Of a DNA stretch of 64,000 nucleotides, positions 43,948 to 52,582 are shown one piece after another (within the stretch, counting starts at the first letter, position 1; each line of letters opens with the position of its first letter). The notes beneath the pieces are model-generated. The model was given only the letters and a program-made list of their open reading frames with translations. It did not search any database and was not told where the DNA came from. The DNA comes from CAWCXF01 sp963799455 (lineage in GTDB: Bacteria > Pseudomonadota > Alphaproteobacteria > Rhodobacterales > Rhodobacteraceae), in contig CAWCXF010000005.1 of the NCBI GenBank assembly GCA_963799455.1, forward strand, positions 62,001 to 126,000. Reading direction: 5' to 3'. A program made the position numbers and the translations under genes.

Positions 43948-46900
43948 CTATTCGGCCGCGCGGAGCGCCGCCGCGGGTGCCTGCCCGGGCTCCTCCCAGA
44001 GGATCTCGGCGCCCTGGTGGCGGCTCAGGGCGCGCCCGAGCGCGCGGTCGCGCGCGCCCGCCGAGCCCTCGCCCTGGGAGAGCGCGCGCAGCCCGCTCGC
44101 GGTGCGGTAGGCGCCCACCGACAGCCACACCCTGAGCGCCAGCATCGAGGGGGTGAACACCAGCGTCAGCACGGTGGCGACGCCGAGCCCGAACACCACC
44201 GCGGTGGCGAGCTGCTTCCACCACAGCGCGGTCGGGCTGTCGATCGAGTAGCCCCCCGCGACGAAGTCGAGCGAGAGCCCGAACATCATCGGCGCGAGCC
44301 CCGCCATGGTGGTGATGGTGGTCAGCAGCACCGGGCGGATGCGCGACTCGGCCGTGCGCACGATCGCCTCGAGCCGCGGCATGGCGCGGGCCAGCTCCTG
44401 ATAGGTGTCGATCAGCACGATGTTGTTGTTCACCACGATGCCGGCGAGCGCGACGATGCCGGTGCCCGTCATGATGATCGAGAAGGGCTGGCCCATCGCC
44501 AGCATCCCGATCAGCACCCCCGAGATCGACAGCACCACCGCCGTCAGCACCAGCACGGCGTTGTAGACGCTGTTGAACTGCGCGAGCAGGATGATGAACA
44601 TCAGCCCCAGCGCGCCCGCGAAGGCGGTCATCAGGAACGCCCCGCTCTCGGCCTGGTCCTCCTGCTCGCCGGTCCAGTCCCATCCGACGCCCGGCGGCAG
44701 GGGGTCGCCCTCCAGCCACTCGGTGAGACGGGCGATGCGCTCGTTGGCGTTGACGGGGGCCTCGGCCCCGTCGCCGTCGGCGACGAGCCGGCCCTCGGCG
44801 ATGTCGGCCTTCACGTCGTAGGTGCGCGTCTGGTCGACGCGGTTGATGGTGCCGAGCTTGGCCACCGGCGTGCGGGCGACGAAGTTCGACAGCGGCACCA
44901 GCCCGCCTTGGGTGCGCACCTTGAGCGTGTCCAGCGTCGAGAGCAGCCGGTCCTCCTCGGGCAGGCGCACGCGGATGTCGATCTCCTCGTCGGAGCTCGG
45001 CACGCGCATGGTGTCGAGCGCGAGCCCGCGGGTGATGAGCTGGACCATGGCGCCCACGGCCTGCACGTCGGCGCCGAAGCGGCCGGCCTTCTCCACGTCC
45101 ACGTCGATGCGCCAGTCGATGCCGGGTAGCGGCAGCGTGTCCTCTACTTCGACCACGCCGGGGGTCTGCTCGAAGCGCGCGCGCACGATCCCCACGGCCC
45201 GCGCCAGCACGCCGAGGTCGTCGCCCGTCAGGCGCAGGTGCAGCGGCTTGCCCGAGGCGGGGCCCATGGCGAGCTCGCCGATCTCGGTCCTGACGCCGGG
45301 GATGGCGGCGAGGCGCGCCTCGAGCCGCTCGAGCACCCGGTCGCCGTCGAGCTCGGCGAGCGTGAGGTCGGTCTCGCCGGAGGCGGCGAAGGCCGGCCGG
45401 TCCTCCCAGGCGACGGTCTCGATCTGGATCTGGCCCACCGCGTCGAGCGGCCCGGCGCCGCCGCCCTCCGAGTTGAGCCCGCCCGCGCCCGCGAAGGTGA
45501 AGGCCGAGGAGACGCCGGGCTCGGCGAGCACGATCGCCTCGGCCTGGGCCAAGAGCGCGTCCTTCTCCTCCAGCGAGAGGTTGCCGCGCGCGCGCACGTA
45601 GACGATCGCCTGCTCGGGCTCGGTCTCGACGAAGAACTCCACGCCGTTGTTGTTGGCGGCGTAGTAGGAGAAGGTGGCGACGACGAAGGCCGCCACGGCG
45701 CCGACCGCCACCAGCGGCATCGCGGGGTTGCCGGTGAGGGCCGCGATCACGCGCCCGAAGGGCGTGCGGCGGTGCCCGAGCGCGACGCGATCCGGGCCCC
45801 GCGCGCGCGCGCGCCCGAGCGCGCCCATCGTCACCCCCACCGCGAGCGCGCCCGCGACGAAGAGCGCGAGCCCCGGCGCCCAGTCCACGGCGCCCGGCAG
45901 GGGCGAGGCGCCGCCGAAGAGGTGGCCGGGGTTGAGGAGCTGCATCGCGCCCGCGAACACCGCGTAGAGCGCGACCGGCACGAGCGCGACGCGCGCCGCC
46001 AGCGGCGCGCGCGCCAGCATCGCGCTGGCGCCCGTCAGCCGGCGCGAGATGCGGCCCGCGACGCCGCCCATGACGGGCAGGTAGATCAGCGCCACCACCA
46101 GCGAGGCCGAGAGCACGAAGATCAGCGTGACGGGCAGCGTGCCCATGAACTCGCCCGCCACGCCCGGCCAGAACAGCATCGGCAGGAAGGCGCAGAGCGT
46201 GGTCGCCGTGGAGGCCACGATCGGCCAGAACATCCGCTTGGCCGCGTCGGTGTAGGCCTGCATCGGGCGCGCGCCGTCCGACAGGCGCTTGTCGGCGTAC
46301 TCCACCACCACGATCGCGCCGTCCACCAGCATGCCGACCGACAGGATGAGCCCGAACATGACGATGTTGGAGATCGAGATCCCCATCACCGCGAGGAAGG
46401 CGAAGCACAGCATGAAGGAGGTCGGGATGGCGAAGCCCACGAGCAGCGCCGAGCGCGGACCCAAGGCGGTGAGCACCACGATCATGACGAGCGCCACGGC
46501 GGTGAGCACCGAGCCCTGGAGCTGGGCCACCATCGACGCGACGGTGCGCGACTGGTCGTTCGAGGCGGTCACCTCGACCGCCGCGCGCAGCTCGGGCGGC
46601 CAGGTGGCGACCTCGGCCACCACCTCCTCGCGCACGAGCCGCGCGGTGTCGATCAGGTTGAAGCCCTTGCGCTTGACGATCTGCACCGCGACCGTGGTCT
46701 GCCCGTCGAAGCGCGCGGTGCCCTCGCGGTCCTCGTAGGTCAGCCGGATGTCGGCCAGATCGCCCAGCGTGACGACGCGGTCGCCGTTGATCTTGACCGG
46801 CAGCGCGTCGATGTCGCGCGGGTCGTCGAAGGCGCCGTCGATCTTGACCGCGTTGGAACCCGTGGGCCCGTCCACCGAGCCCGCCGCGACGAGCTGGTTG

Positions 46901-47526
46901 TTGGCCCGCACCACGCCGAGCAGCTCGTCGGCGGCGATGTTGTAGCTCTCGAGCCGCAAGGGGTCGATGACGACCTCGATCATCTCCTCGCGGTGGCCCG
47001 CGAGCGGCGCCTCCAGGATCGCCTCGATCCCCTCCAGCCGGTCCTGGAGATCCTCGGCCAGCCGCAGCAGCGTGCGCTCGGGCACCCGGCCCGAGAGCGA
47101 CACGATCAGGACGGGGAACTCGGAGAAGTTGAACTCGGCGATGGAGTATTGCTCGAAGCCGTCGGGGAAGCCCGCCTCGGCCTTCGACATGCGGTCGCGC
47201 ACCTCGGCGAGCGTGGCGGCCTTGTCCCAGCCGAACTCGAACTCCATCGTCACGTTGGCGTAGCCCTCGGCCGCGACCGAGGTCATGGTGTCGAGCCCGT
47301 CCACGTCCGACAGCTCGGTCTCCATCGGCTCCACGAGGAGCTGCTCGGCGTCGAGCGCCGAGATGCCGGGGAAGGGCACCGAGACCGACAGCGCCGGGAT
47401 CTCGATGTCGGGCTCGCCCTCCTTGGGCAGCGCGCGGTAGGCGAGCCCCCCCGCCAGGAGCGAGAGCGCCACGAAGGCCAGCACCATGCGCGCGCGCGCC
47501 GCCGCCCAGTCGACCAGCCCCGTCAT
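43948..47526 (-). CDS. RND efflux pump inner-membrane transporter with an extra two-helix insert
   Basis: The 1192-aa protein is an AcrB/MexF-like HAE1 transporter: N-terminal helix, porter domains (EPDIEIPALSVSVPFPGISA, LDTMTSVAAEGYANVTMEFE), the TM4 region SVGMLVDGAIVVVEYADKRL with the proton-relay Asp, and in the second half GIVALAGIVVNNNIVLIDTY. It is 140-160 residues longer than usual, mainly because of residues about 490-590 between the two halves, which add two hydrophobic segments (VALVPVALYAVFAGAMQLL and APGLALFVAGALAVGVTMGA). Its ATG overlaps the adaptor's stop (ATGA). No outer-membrane factor is near. Confidence 0.93.
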   Translation of the reverse strand: MTGLVDWAAARARMVLAFVALSLLAGGLAYRALPKEGEPDIEIPALSVSVPFPGISALDAEQLLVEPMETELSDVDGLDTMTSVAAEGYANVTMEFEFGWDKAATLAEVRDRMSKAEAGFPDGFEQYSIAEFNFSEFPVLIVSLSGRVPERTLLRLAEDLQDRLEGIEAILEAPLAGHREEMIEVVIDPLRLESYNIAADELLGVVRANNQLVAAGSVDGPTGSNAVKIDGAFDDPRDIDALPVKINGDRVVTLGDLADIRLTYEDREGTARFDGQTTVAVQIVKRKGFNLIDTARLVREEVVAEVATWPPELRAAVEVTASNDQSRTVASMVAQLQGSVLTAVALVMIVVLTALGPRSALLVGFAIPTSFMLCFAFLAVMGISISNIVMFGLILSVGMLVDGAIVVVEYADKRLSDGARPMQAYTDAAKRMFWPIVASTATTLCAFLPMLFWPGVAGEFMGTLPVTLIFVLSASLVVALIYLPVMGGVAGRISRRLTGASAMLARAPLAARVALVPVALYAVFAGAMQLLNPGHLFGGASPLPGAVDWAPGLALFVAGALAVGVTMGALGRARARGPDRVALGHRRTPFGRVIAALTGNPAMPLVAVGAVAAFVVATFSYYAANNNGVEFFVETEPEQAIVYVRARGNLSLEEKDALLAQAEAIVLAEPGVSSAFTFAGAGGLNSEGGGAGPLDAVGQIQIETVAWEDRPAFAASGETDLTLAELDGDRVLERLEARLAAIPGVRTEIGELAMGPASGKPLHLRLTGDDLGVLARAVGIVRARFEQTPGVVEVEDTLPLPGIDWRIDVDVEKAGRFGADVQAVGAMVQLITRGLALDTMRVPSSDEEIDIRVRLPEEDRLLSTLDTLKVRTQGGLVPLSNFVARTPVAKLGTINRVDQTRTYDVKADIAEGRLVADGDGAEAPVNANERIARLTEWLEGDPLPPGVGWDWTGEQEDQAESGAFLMTAFAGALGLMFIILLAQFNSVYNAVLVLTAVVLSISGVLIGMLAMGQPFSIIMTGTGIVALAGIVVNNNIVLIDTYQELARAMPRLEAIVRTAESRIRPVLLTTITTMAGLAPMMFGLSLDFVAGGYSIDSPTALWWKQLATAVVFGLGVATVLTLVFTPSMLALRVWLSVGAYRTASGLRALSQGEGSAGARDRALGRALSRHQGAEILWEEPGQAPAAALRAAE

Positions 47527-48806
47527 CCCTCCGATCCCGGTGCCTCGGGCTCCGGTGCCTCGGGCTCCGGTGCCTCGGGCTCCCGCACGGCCTCGTCGAG
47601 CGCCACGCCCTCGGCGACGAACTCCTGGCCGGTGACGATCACGGAGGCCTCCTCGGGAAGCCCCGCGACGTAGACGCCGCGCGTGGTGTCGCGCAGGATC
47701 GTCACCGGCGCGAAGACCGCGCGCCCGTCCACCGCGAGCCGGTAGCCGAGCCTGCCATCGTCGTCGAGCGTGAGCGCGGACTGCGGCAGCAGATGGGCCC
47801 GCGTGCGCCGGCCGCGGATCGCGATCTCGGCGGTCTGGCCGTCGCGGATGGCGAGGTCCGGGTTCGGCGCCTCGACCTCGACGCGGAAGGTCCGCGTCGC
47901 CTCGTCGGCCGAGCGCGACAGGAAGCTCACCTCGCCGCCCGTCTCGCGCCCGGAGGCGAGGCGCGCCTCGGCCCGCGCGCCCGGCTCCACCTCCTCGACC
48001 TCGGCCTCGGGCACGAAGCCCACCAGCTTGATCGGGTCGAGCTGGATCACCACCGCGCAGAGCCCGCCGGGCTGCAGCAGCGCGCCCAGCTCGGCCGTGT
48101 CCGACTCCAAGAGCCCCCCGAAGGGCGCTCGGATGCGAAGCTCGCCCAGCGCCTGGCGCGCCGCGGCCACACCCGCCTGGGCCGACTGGACGCCCGAGCG
48201 CGCCGCCTGGAGCGTCGCCTGGGCCGACTGGATGCCCGCGCGCGCGGCCTGCGTGGCGGCCTGCGCCCCCGCCACGCGGGTGTCGGAGGCGAAGCCCCCC
48301 CGGCTCAGCTGGCGCGCGGCGTTGCCCTCGATCTGGGCCTCCGACAGCCGCGCCCGCGCCTCGGCGACGCGCGCCTCGGCCTCGGGGATGCGCGCGCGCG
48401 CCTCCAGCAGCCGCGCCTCGGCCCCGGTCAGCTCGATCTCGCGCGTGCCCGGTTCGAGCGCGCACAAAAGCGCCCCCGCCTCGACCTGCGCGCCCTTGCG
48501 CAGGGGCTCGGAGACCACCAGCCCCGAGGTCTGCGAGCGCACCTCGACCTCGCGCGCGGCCTCGGTCCGGCCGCGGATCGCCACCGCGTCCTCGACCGCG
48601 CGCGCCCGGCTGCGCACCACCACCACCGGCACCCGGCGCTCGCCCGACCCGACCCCGGGCGCCGCTTCCGCGACTCCAGGGGCCTCATCCGCCGCCGCCT
48701 CGGCCGGCTCGGCGCCGGCGAGCGAGGTCAGCCGGTCGCGCTCGAACACCAGCGTATAGAGGCTCGCGGCCACCAGCCCGGCCAGGATGATCGACACAGG
48801 GCGCAT
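47523..48806 (-). CDS. RND efflux periplasmic adaptor (membrane fusion protein)
   Basis: The 427-aa adaptor begins with a membrane anchor (RPVSIILAGLVAASLYTLVF), then barrel and lipoyl half-motifs (VRSQTSGLVVSEPLRKGAQV and LGELRIRAPFGGLLESDTAE) around a helical hairpin rich in Ala/Glu/Arg (residues about 130-210), and a beta-barrel QLDPIKLVGFVPEAEVEEVE. It links the inner-membrane pump to an outer-membrane channel. The C-terminus carries PEAPE repeats made by a 3 x 15-bp array. ATG 48806 is preferred to GTG 48809. It is first in the operon behind a TetR-type operator. Confidence 0.93.
   Translation of the reverse strand: MRPVSIILAGLVAASLYTLVFERDRLTSLAGAEPAEAAADEAPGVAEAAPGVGSGERRVPVVVVRSRARAVEDAVAIRGRTEAAREVEVRSQTSGLVVSEPLRKGAQVEAGALLCALEPGTREIELTGAEARLLEARARIPEAEARVAEARARLSEAQIEGNAARQLSRGGFASDTRVAGAQAATQAARAGIQSAQATLQAARSGVQSAQAGVAAARQALGELRIRAPFGGLLESDTAELGALLQPGGLCAVVIQLDPIKLVGFVPEAEVEEVEPGARAEARLASGRETGGEVSFLSRSADEATRTFRVEVEAPNPDLAIRDGQTAEIAIRGRRTRAHLLPQSALTLDDDGRLGYRLAVDGRAVFAPVTILRDTTRGVYVAGLPEEASVIVTGQEFVAEGVALDEAVREPEAPEPEAPEPEAPGSEG
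47539..47583. repeat. 3 x 15-bp tandem repeat in the adaptor's 3' end
   Basis: Three perfect copies of GGTGCCTCGGGCTCC encode the Glu-Pro-Glu-Ala-Pro tail of the adaptor protein just before its stop codon. This array lies inside the coding frame at the very end of the gene. Confidence 0.95.
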
Positions 48807-48897
48807 CACGGGTCCATCGCTTGCGGGCGGCGATCGCTTGCTGGCGGGGCGGGCGGCTCGTCCCGCGAGGCCCGCCGTAGGGGAAGGCTGCGTCCCA

Positions 48898-48927
48898 TTG
48901 CTAGAGTGAACCGATCGGTTCGGTCAA
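48898..48927 (-). promoter_or_regulatory. Promoter with TetR-type operator for the RND efflux operon
   Basis: On the minus strand TTGACC (48927-48922) and TAGCAA (48903-48898) are 18 bases apart and fit a sigma-70-like promoter. The spacer is almost filled by the perfect palindrome GAACCGATCGGTTC (48908-48921), which is of the kind bound by AcrR/TetR repressors of efflux pumps. Binding there would block polymerase directly. The adaptor starts about 92 bases downstream. No tetR-family gene is found within the window, so the repressor must be encoded elsewhere. Confidence 0.75.
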
Positions 48928-49078
48928 TCGCCGGCATGTCGCACCCCGCGCGGGTGGCGCCTGCCTGCCACCCGCGCGGGCGCGCCTCGTGCCGCCTCGC
49001 TTGGCAGCGTCGCCGCGAGCGTCTAAGGCGGACGCCTGTGGGCGCGCGAGCGCCGGGGTCCAGGGTGCGGGGGGCCGC

Positions 49079-49711
49079 ATGAGCCAGAGCGACAGCTTCA
49101 TCGACGAGGTCACCGACGAGCTGCGCCGCGACCGGCTGTTCGCGGCGCTGCGGCGCTGGGCCTGGGTCGGCGTGGCCGCCGTGGTGCTGATCGTCGGGGG
49201 CGCGGCGGTGCGCGAGTGGCGCCTGTCGAACGCGCAGGCCGCGGCGCAGGCGCGCGGCGACGCGCTGCTCTCGGCCTTCGAGGCGGGCGAGCCCGAGGCG
49301 GTGGCCGCGGTCGCGGCCGAGGGCGCGGCGGCGGGCGTCGTGGCGCTGCTGGCCGCCGCCGTCCCCGAGGCCGATCCCGAGGGCGCGCGGGCGCGGCTCG
49401 AAGCGGTGGCGGCCGATCCCGAGATGCCCGCGCGCTACCGCGACCTCGCCGTGCTCAAGGCCGTGCTGCTCGCGCCCGAGGCGCCGATCGAGGAGCGCCG
49501 CGCCCGGCTTCAGGCGATCGCCGCGCCCGGCGCCCCCTACCGGGTGCTGGCCGAGGAGCAGCTCGCGCTGATCGCGGTCGAGGCCGGCGAGACCGACGAC
49601 GCGCTCGCCCGCCTCCGCGCGCTCTTGGAGGACGCCGAGGCGACCGACGGCCTGCGCGCGCGCGCGCGCCAGCTCGTCGTGGCGCTCGGCGGGTCGCTCG
49701 ATGCCGCCTGA
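49079..49711 (+). CDS. YfgM-like tetratricopeptide membrane protein
   Basis: The 210-aa protein has a cytoplasmic N-terminus (MSQSDSFIDEVTDELRRDRL), one membrane helix (AWVGVAAVVLIVGGAAVREW) and a periplasmic domain of helical repeats (ALLSAFEAGEPEAVAAVAAE onwards), matching the TPR_21/YfgM family (PF09976). YfgM interacts with the Sec translocon and periplasmic chaperones in E. coli. It overlaps the bamB-like gene by 11 bp, and yfgM-bamB-der is a widespread gene order. Confidence 0.88.
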   Translation: MSQSDSFIDEVTDELRRDRLFAALRRWAWVGVAAVVLIVGGAAVREWRLSNAQAAAQARGDALLSAFEAGEPEAVAAVAAEGAAAGVVALLAAAVPEADPEGARARLEAVAADPEMPARYRDLAVLKAVLLAPEAPIEERRARLQAIAAPGAPYRVLAEEQLALIAVEAGETDDALARLRALLEDAEATDGLRARARQLVVALGGSLDAA

Positions 49712-51059
49712 GGCGCGCGGGCTCAGATACGGGTCCGGGTCCGGGTTGGGGTCTGGGCGCCTGCGCCTCGGCGTCCTCGCGCTGGTCCTGCTGGCGCTCG
49801 CGGCCTGCGGCGAGCGCGAGGCGATCCTGGCGGGCGAGCGGCTCGACCTGCGCGCGGAGCCGGGCGCCCGGACGGCGCCCGAGGGCTCGCGCCCGATCGC
49901 GTTGGCGAGCCCGCGCGACAACGCCGCCTGGACCCACACCAACGGCACGCCCGAGCACCGCATCGTCCACCCCGCGCTCGGCCCCCTGAGGGGCCTGCTG
50001 TGGTCGGCCGAGATCGGCGTCGGCGACACGCGCAAGCACCGCGTCACCGCGCCGCCCGTGGTCGCGGGCGGGCGCATCTTCACCCTCGACGCGCTCGCGG
50101 GCGTGGCGGCGCACGACCTCTCGGGACGCGCGCTCTGGGCCGCGAACCTCACCCCCCCGACGGACGAGCCCACCGACGCCTCCGGCGGCGGGCTCGCCTA
50201 CGCCGACGGCTCGCTCTACGTCACCACCGCCTTCGGCCAGCTCGCCGCGCTCGACGCGGCGACGGGCCGCCTGCGCTGGGTCCAGCGGCTGGGCGCCGCG
50301 GCCACCGGCACGCCCACGGCGAGGGGCGGCCTCGTCTACGCCGTCGGCCGCGACGGCACCGGCTGGGCGGTCGAGGCGGCGACGGGCCGCATCGCCTGGC
50401 AGATCGCGGGCCTGCCCGATTCGCCGGGCTTCGTCGGCCCCGCCGGCCCCGCCGTCTCCGAGCGCCTCGCCGTGTTCCCGTTCAGCTCGGGCGAGGTGCT
50501 GGCGGTGTTCCGCGAGGGGGGCGCGCCGGCCTGGCGGGCCTCGGTCACCGGCGACCGCGTCGGCAGCGCGCTCGCGGCCTTCGGCGACATCACCGGCGAC
50601 CCGGTCTTCGCGGACGAGGGCCGCCTCTACGTCGGCAACGCCACGGGCCGCGTCGTGGCCCTCGACGCGCTCACGGGCGAGCGGCTCTGGACCGCGGACG
50701 AGGGGGCGCTGGGCCCCGTCTGGCCCGCGGGCGACTCGGTGTTCCTCGTCTCCGACGCCTCCCGGCTGGTGCGCCTCGACGCGGCCACCGGCGCCGTCGT
50801 CTGGGCGAAGGATCTGCCGGGCTTCACCCGCCGCCGGCCCGCGCGCCGCAAGGCGGTCTACGAGCATTACGGGCCCGTCCTCGCGGGCGGGCGGCTTCTC
50901 GTCGCCTCCTCGGACGGGCTGCTGCGCTCCTTCGACCCGGTGGACGGCGAGCTCGTCGGCGCGGTCGCCATCCCGGGGGGGGCGAGCACGCCGCCCGTCG
51001 TCGTCGGGCGGACGCTCTACGTCGTGACGAGCGAGGGGCGGCTTCTCGCCTACAGATGA
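49701..51059 (+). CDS. bamB: BamB-like outer membrane assembly lipoprotein (PQQ beta-propeller)
   Basis: The 452-aa lipoprotein has the lipobox LALAAC and a WD/PQQ-like eight-bladed propeller: ALGPLRGLLWSAEIGVGDTR, YVTTAFGQLAALDAATGRLR, AVGRDGTGWAVEAATGRIAW, YVGNATGRVVALDALTGERL and VASSDGLLRSFDPVDGELVG. BamB helps BamA insert outer-membrane proteins. The start ATG 49701 overlaps the yfgM-like gene; the codons after it include a short GGGTCC repeat (about 49731-49748). Alphaproteobacterial BamB is often annotated just as a PQQ-binding-like protein. Confidence 0.9.
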   Translation: MPPEARGLRYGSGSGLGSGRLRLGVLALVLLALAACGEREAILAGERLDLRAEPGARTAPEGSRPIALASPRDNAAWTHTNGTPEHRIVHPALGPLRGLLWSAEIGVGDTRKHRVTAPPVVAGGRIFTLDALAGVAAHDLSGRALWAANLTPPTDEPTDASGGGLAYADGSLYVTTAFGQLAALDAATGRLRWVQRLGAAATGTPTARGGLVYAVGRDGTGWAVEAATGRIAWQIAGLPDSPGFVGPAGPAVSERLAVFPFSSGEVLAVFREGGAPAWRASVTGDRVGSALAAFGDITGDPVFADEGRLYVGNATGRVVALDALTGERLWTADEGALGPVWPAGDSVFLVSDASRLVRLDAATGAVVWAKDLPGFTRRRPARRKAVYEHYGPVLAGGRLLVASSDGLLRSFDPVDGELVGAVAIPGGASTPPVVVGRTLYVVTSEGRLLAYR

Positions 51060-51062
51060 AGG

Positions 51063-51084
51063 CTGGGGGGATGCATCCCCCCAG
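51063..51084. repeat. Palindromic element, GATGCATC core
   Basis: CT-GGGGGGATGCATCCCCCC-AG, a perfect 22-bp palindrome, starts three bases after the bamB TGA (TGAAGGCTGG) and is followed by ACCCCCGC. The core differs from the other copies by a compensated base pair (G-C to C-G), which keeps the hairpin intact. Confidence 0.9.
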
Positions 51085-51109
51085 ACCCCCGCACAGCGAG
51101 GCGCTCGAC

Positions 51110-52549
51110 ATGTTCACGCTCGCCATCGTCGGACGGCCGAACGTCGGGAAGTCGACGCTGTTCAATCGGCTCGTGGGGCGAAGGCTCGCGCTGGTGGACG
51201 ACCGGCCGGGCGTCACGCGCGACCTGCGCGAGGGCGAGGCGCGGCTGGGGCATCTGCGCTTCGCCGTCCTCGACACCGCGGGGCTCGAGGAGGCCACCGA
51301 CGACTCGCTGCCCGGCCGGATGCGCAGGCTCACCGAGCGCGCCATCGCGCAGGCGGACGCCTGCCTCTTCCTGATCGACGCGCGCGCGGGCGTCACGCCC
51401 ATCGACCAGATGCTGGCGGAGCTTCTGCGCCGCTCGGGCACGACCGTCATCCTCGGCGCGAACAAGGCCGAGGGGCGCGCGGCCGACGGCGGCATCATCG
51501 ACGCCTACGCGCTGGGCCTCGGCGACCCGGTGGCCGTCTCGGCCGAGCACGGCGAGGGGATGAGCGACCTGCTGGCCGCGCTCGCCCCTCTGATGGAGTC
51601 CCACAAGGAGGCCCCCGAGGCCGACCTCCCCGAGACCGACGTGGACGTGCCCGAGACCGGAGACGACGAGGCGTCCCACGTGCCCACCGACGCCAAGCCG
51701 CTGCGCATCGCGGTGGTGGGCCGCCCCAACGCGGGCAAGTCCACCCTCGTCAACGCCATCGTCGGCGAGGAGCGGCTGCTGACGGGCCCCGAGGCCGGCA
51801 TCACCCGCGACGCCATCGCGCTGCGAACCTCCTGGGATGGGACGCCGGTGCGGATCTTCGACACGGCGGGGATGCGCAAGCGCGCCAAGGTGCAGGACAA
51901 GCTGGAGAAGCTGTCGGTGGCCGACGGGCTGCGCGCGGTGCGCTTCGCCGAGGTGGTCGTGGTGCTGCTCGACGCCGCGATCCCGTTCGAGACGCAGGAC
52001 CTGCGCATCGCCGACCTCGCCGAGACCGAAGGCCGCGCCGTGGTGGTGGCCGTCAACAAGTGGGATCTGGAGGAGGAGCGCGGCGCGAAGCTCACGGCGC
52101 TGCGCGAGGCGATGGAGCGGCTCCTGCCGCAGCTTCGGGGCGCGCCGCTGGTGACGGTCTCGGCCGCGACGGGGCGGGGGCTCGACCGGCTCCACGCCGC
52201 GGTGCTCAAGGCGCACGAGGTCTGGAACCGGCGGGTTCCCACCGCGACGCTCAACCGCTGGCTCGCCGAGGTGGTGGAGGCGCACCCGCCGCCCGCGCCG
52301 GGCGGCCGGCGGATCAAGATGCGCTACGCGACGCAGGTCAAGACGCGCCCGCCCGCCTTCGTGGTGATGTGCTCGCGCCCCGCGGGTGTGCCCGAGAGCT
52401 ATTCTCGGTATCTCGTGAACGGCCTGCGCGCGGACTTCGACATGCCGGGGACGCCGATCCGCTTGACGCTGAGGTCGCAGGCGGACCGCAACCCCTACAA
52501 GGATCGGAAACGCGCAGGGCCTTCGAAGTTGAGGAAGCACTTGAGTTAG
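51110..52549 (+). CDS. der: Ribosome-assembly GTPase Der (EngA)
   Basis: Der is an essential GTPase for 50S assembly. The 479-aa protein has two tandem G domains (GRPNVGKSTLFNRLVG with DDRPGVTRD and DTAG; GRPNAGKSTLVNAIVG with DTAG and NKWD) and a C-terminal KH-like domain ending DRNPYKDRKRAGPSKLRKH. In the first domain the NKxD motif reads NKAE, a variant common in the family. Between the domains is an acidic linker of about 30 residues (ETDVDVPETGDDE). ATG 51110 follows GCGAGG; the palindromic element lies in its leader. Confidence 0.97.
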   Translation: MFTLAIVGRPNVGKSTLFNRLVGRRLALVDDRPGVTRDLREGEARLGHLRFAVLDTAGLEEATDDSLPGRMRRLTERAIAQADACLFLIDARAGVTPIDQMLAELLRRSGTTVILGANKAEGRAADGGIIDAYALGLGDPVAVSAEHGEGMSDLLAALAPLMESHKEAPEADLPETDVDVPETGDDEASHVPTDAKPLRIAVVGRPNAGKSTLVNAIVGEERLLTGPEAGITRDAIALRTSWDGTPVRIFDTAGMRKRAKVQDKLEKLSVADGLRAVRFAEVVVVLLDAAIPFETQDLRIADLAETEGRAVVVAVNKWDLEEERGAKLTALREAMERLLPQLRGAPLVTVSAATGRGLDRLHAAVLKAHEVWNRRVPTATLNRWLAEVVEAHPPPAPGGRRIKMRYATQVKTRPPAFVVMCSRPAGVPESYSRYLVNGLRADFDMPGTPIRLTLRSQADRNPYKDRKRAGPSKLRKHLS

Positions 52550-52555
52550 CGGGGG

Positions 52556-52579
52556 TCTGGGGGCACGCGTGCCCCCAGA
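52556..52579. repeat. Palindromic element, CACGCGTG core
   Basis: TCT-GGGGGCACGCGTGCCCCC-AGA is a perfect 24-bp palindrome between the convergent der and serS genes, six bases after the der stop and three bases from the serS stop. Preceded by GCGGGGG. Probable bidirectional terminator. Confidence 0.92.
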
Positions 52580-52582
52580 ATC

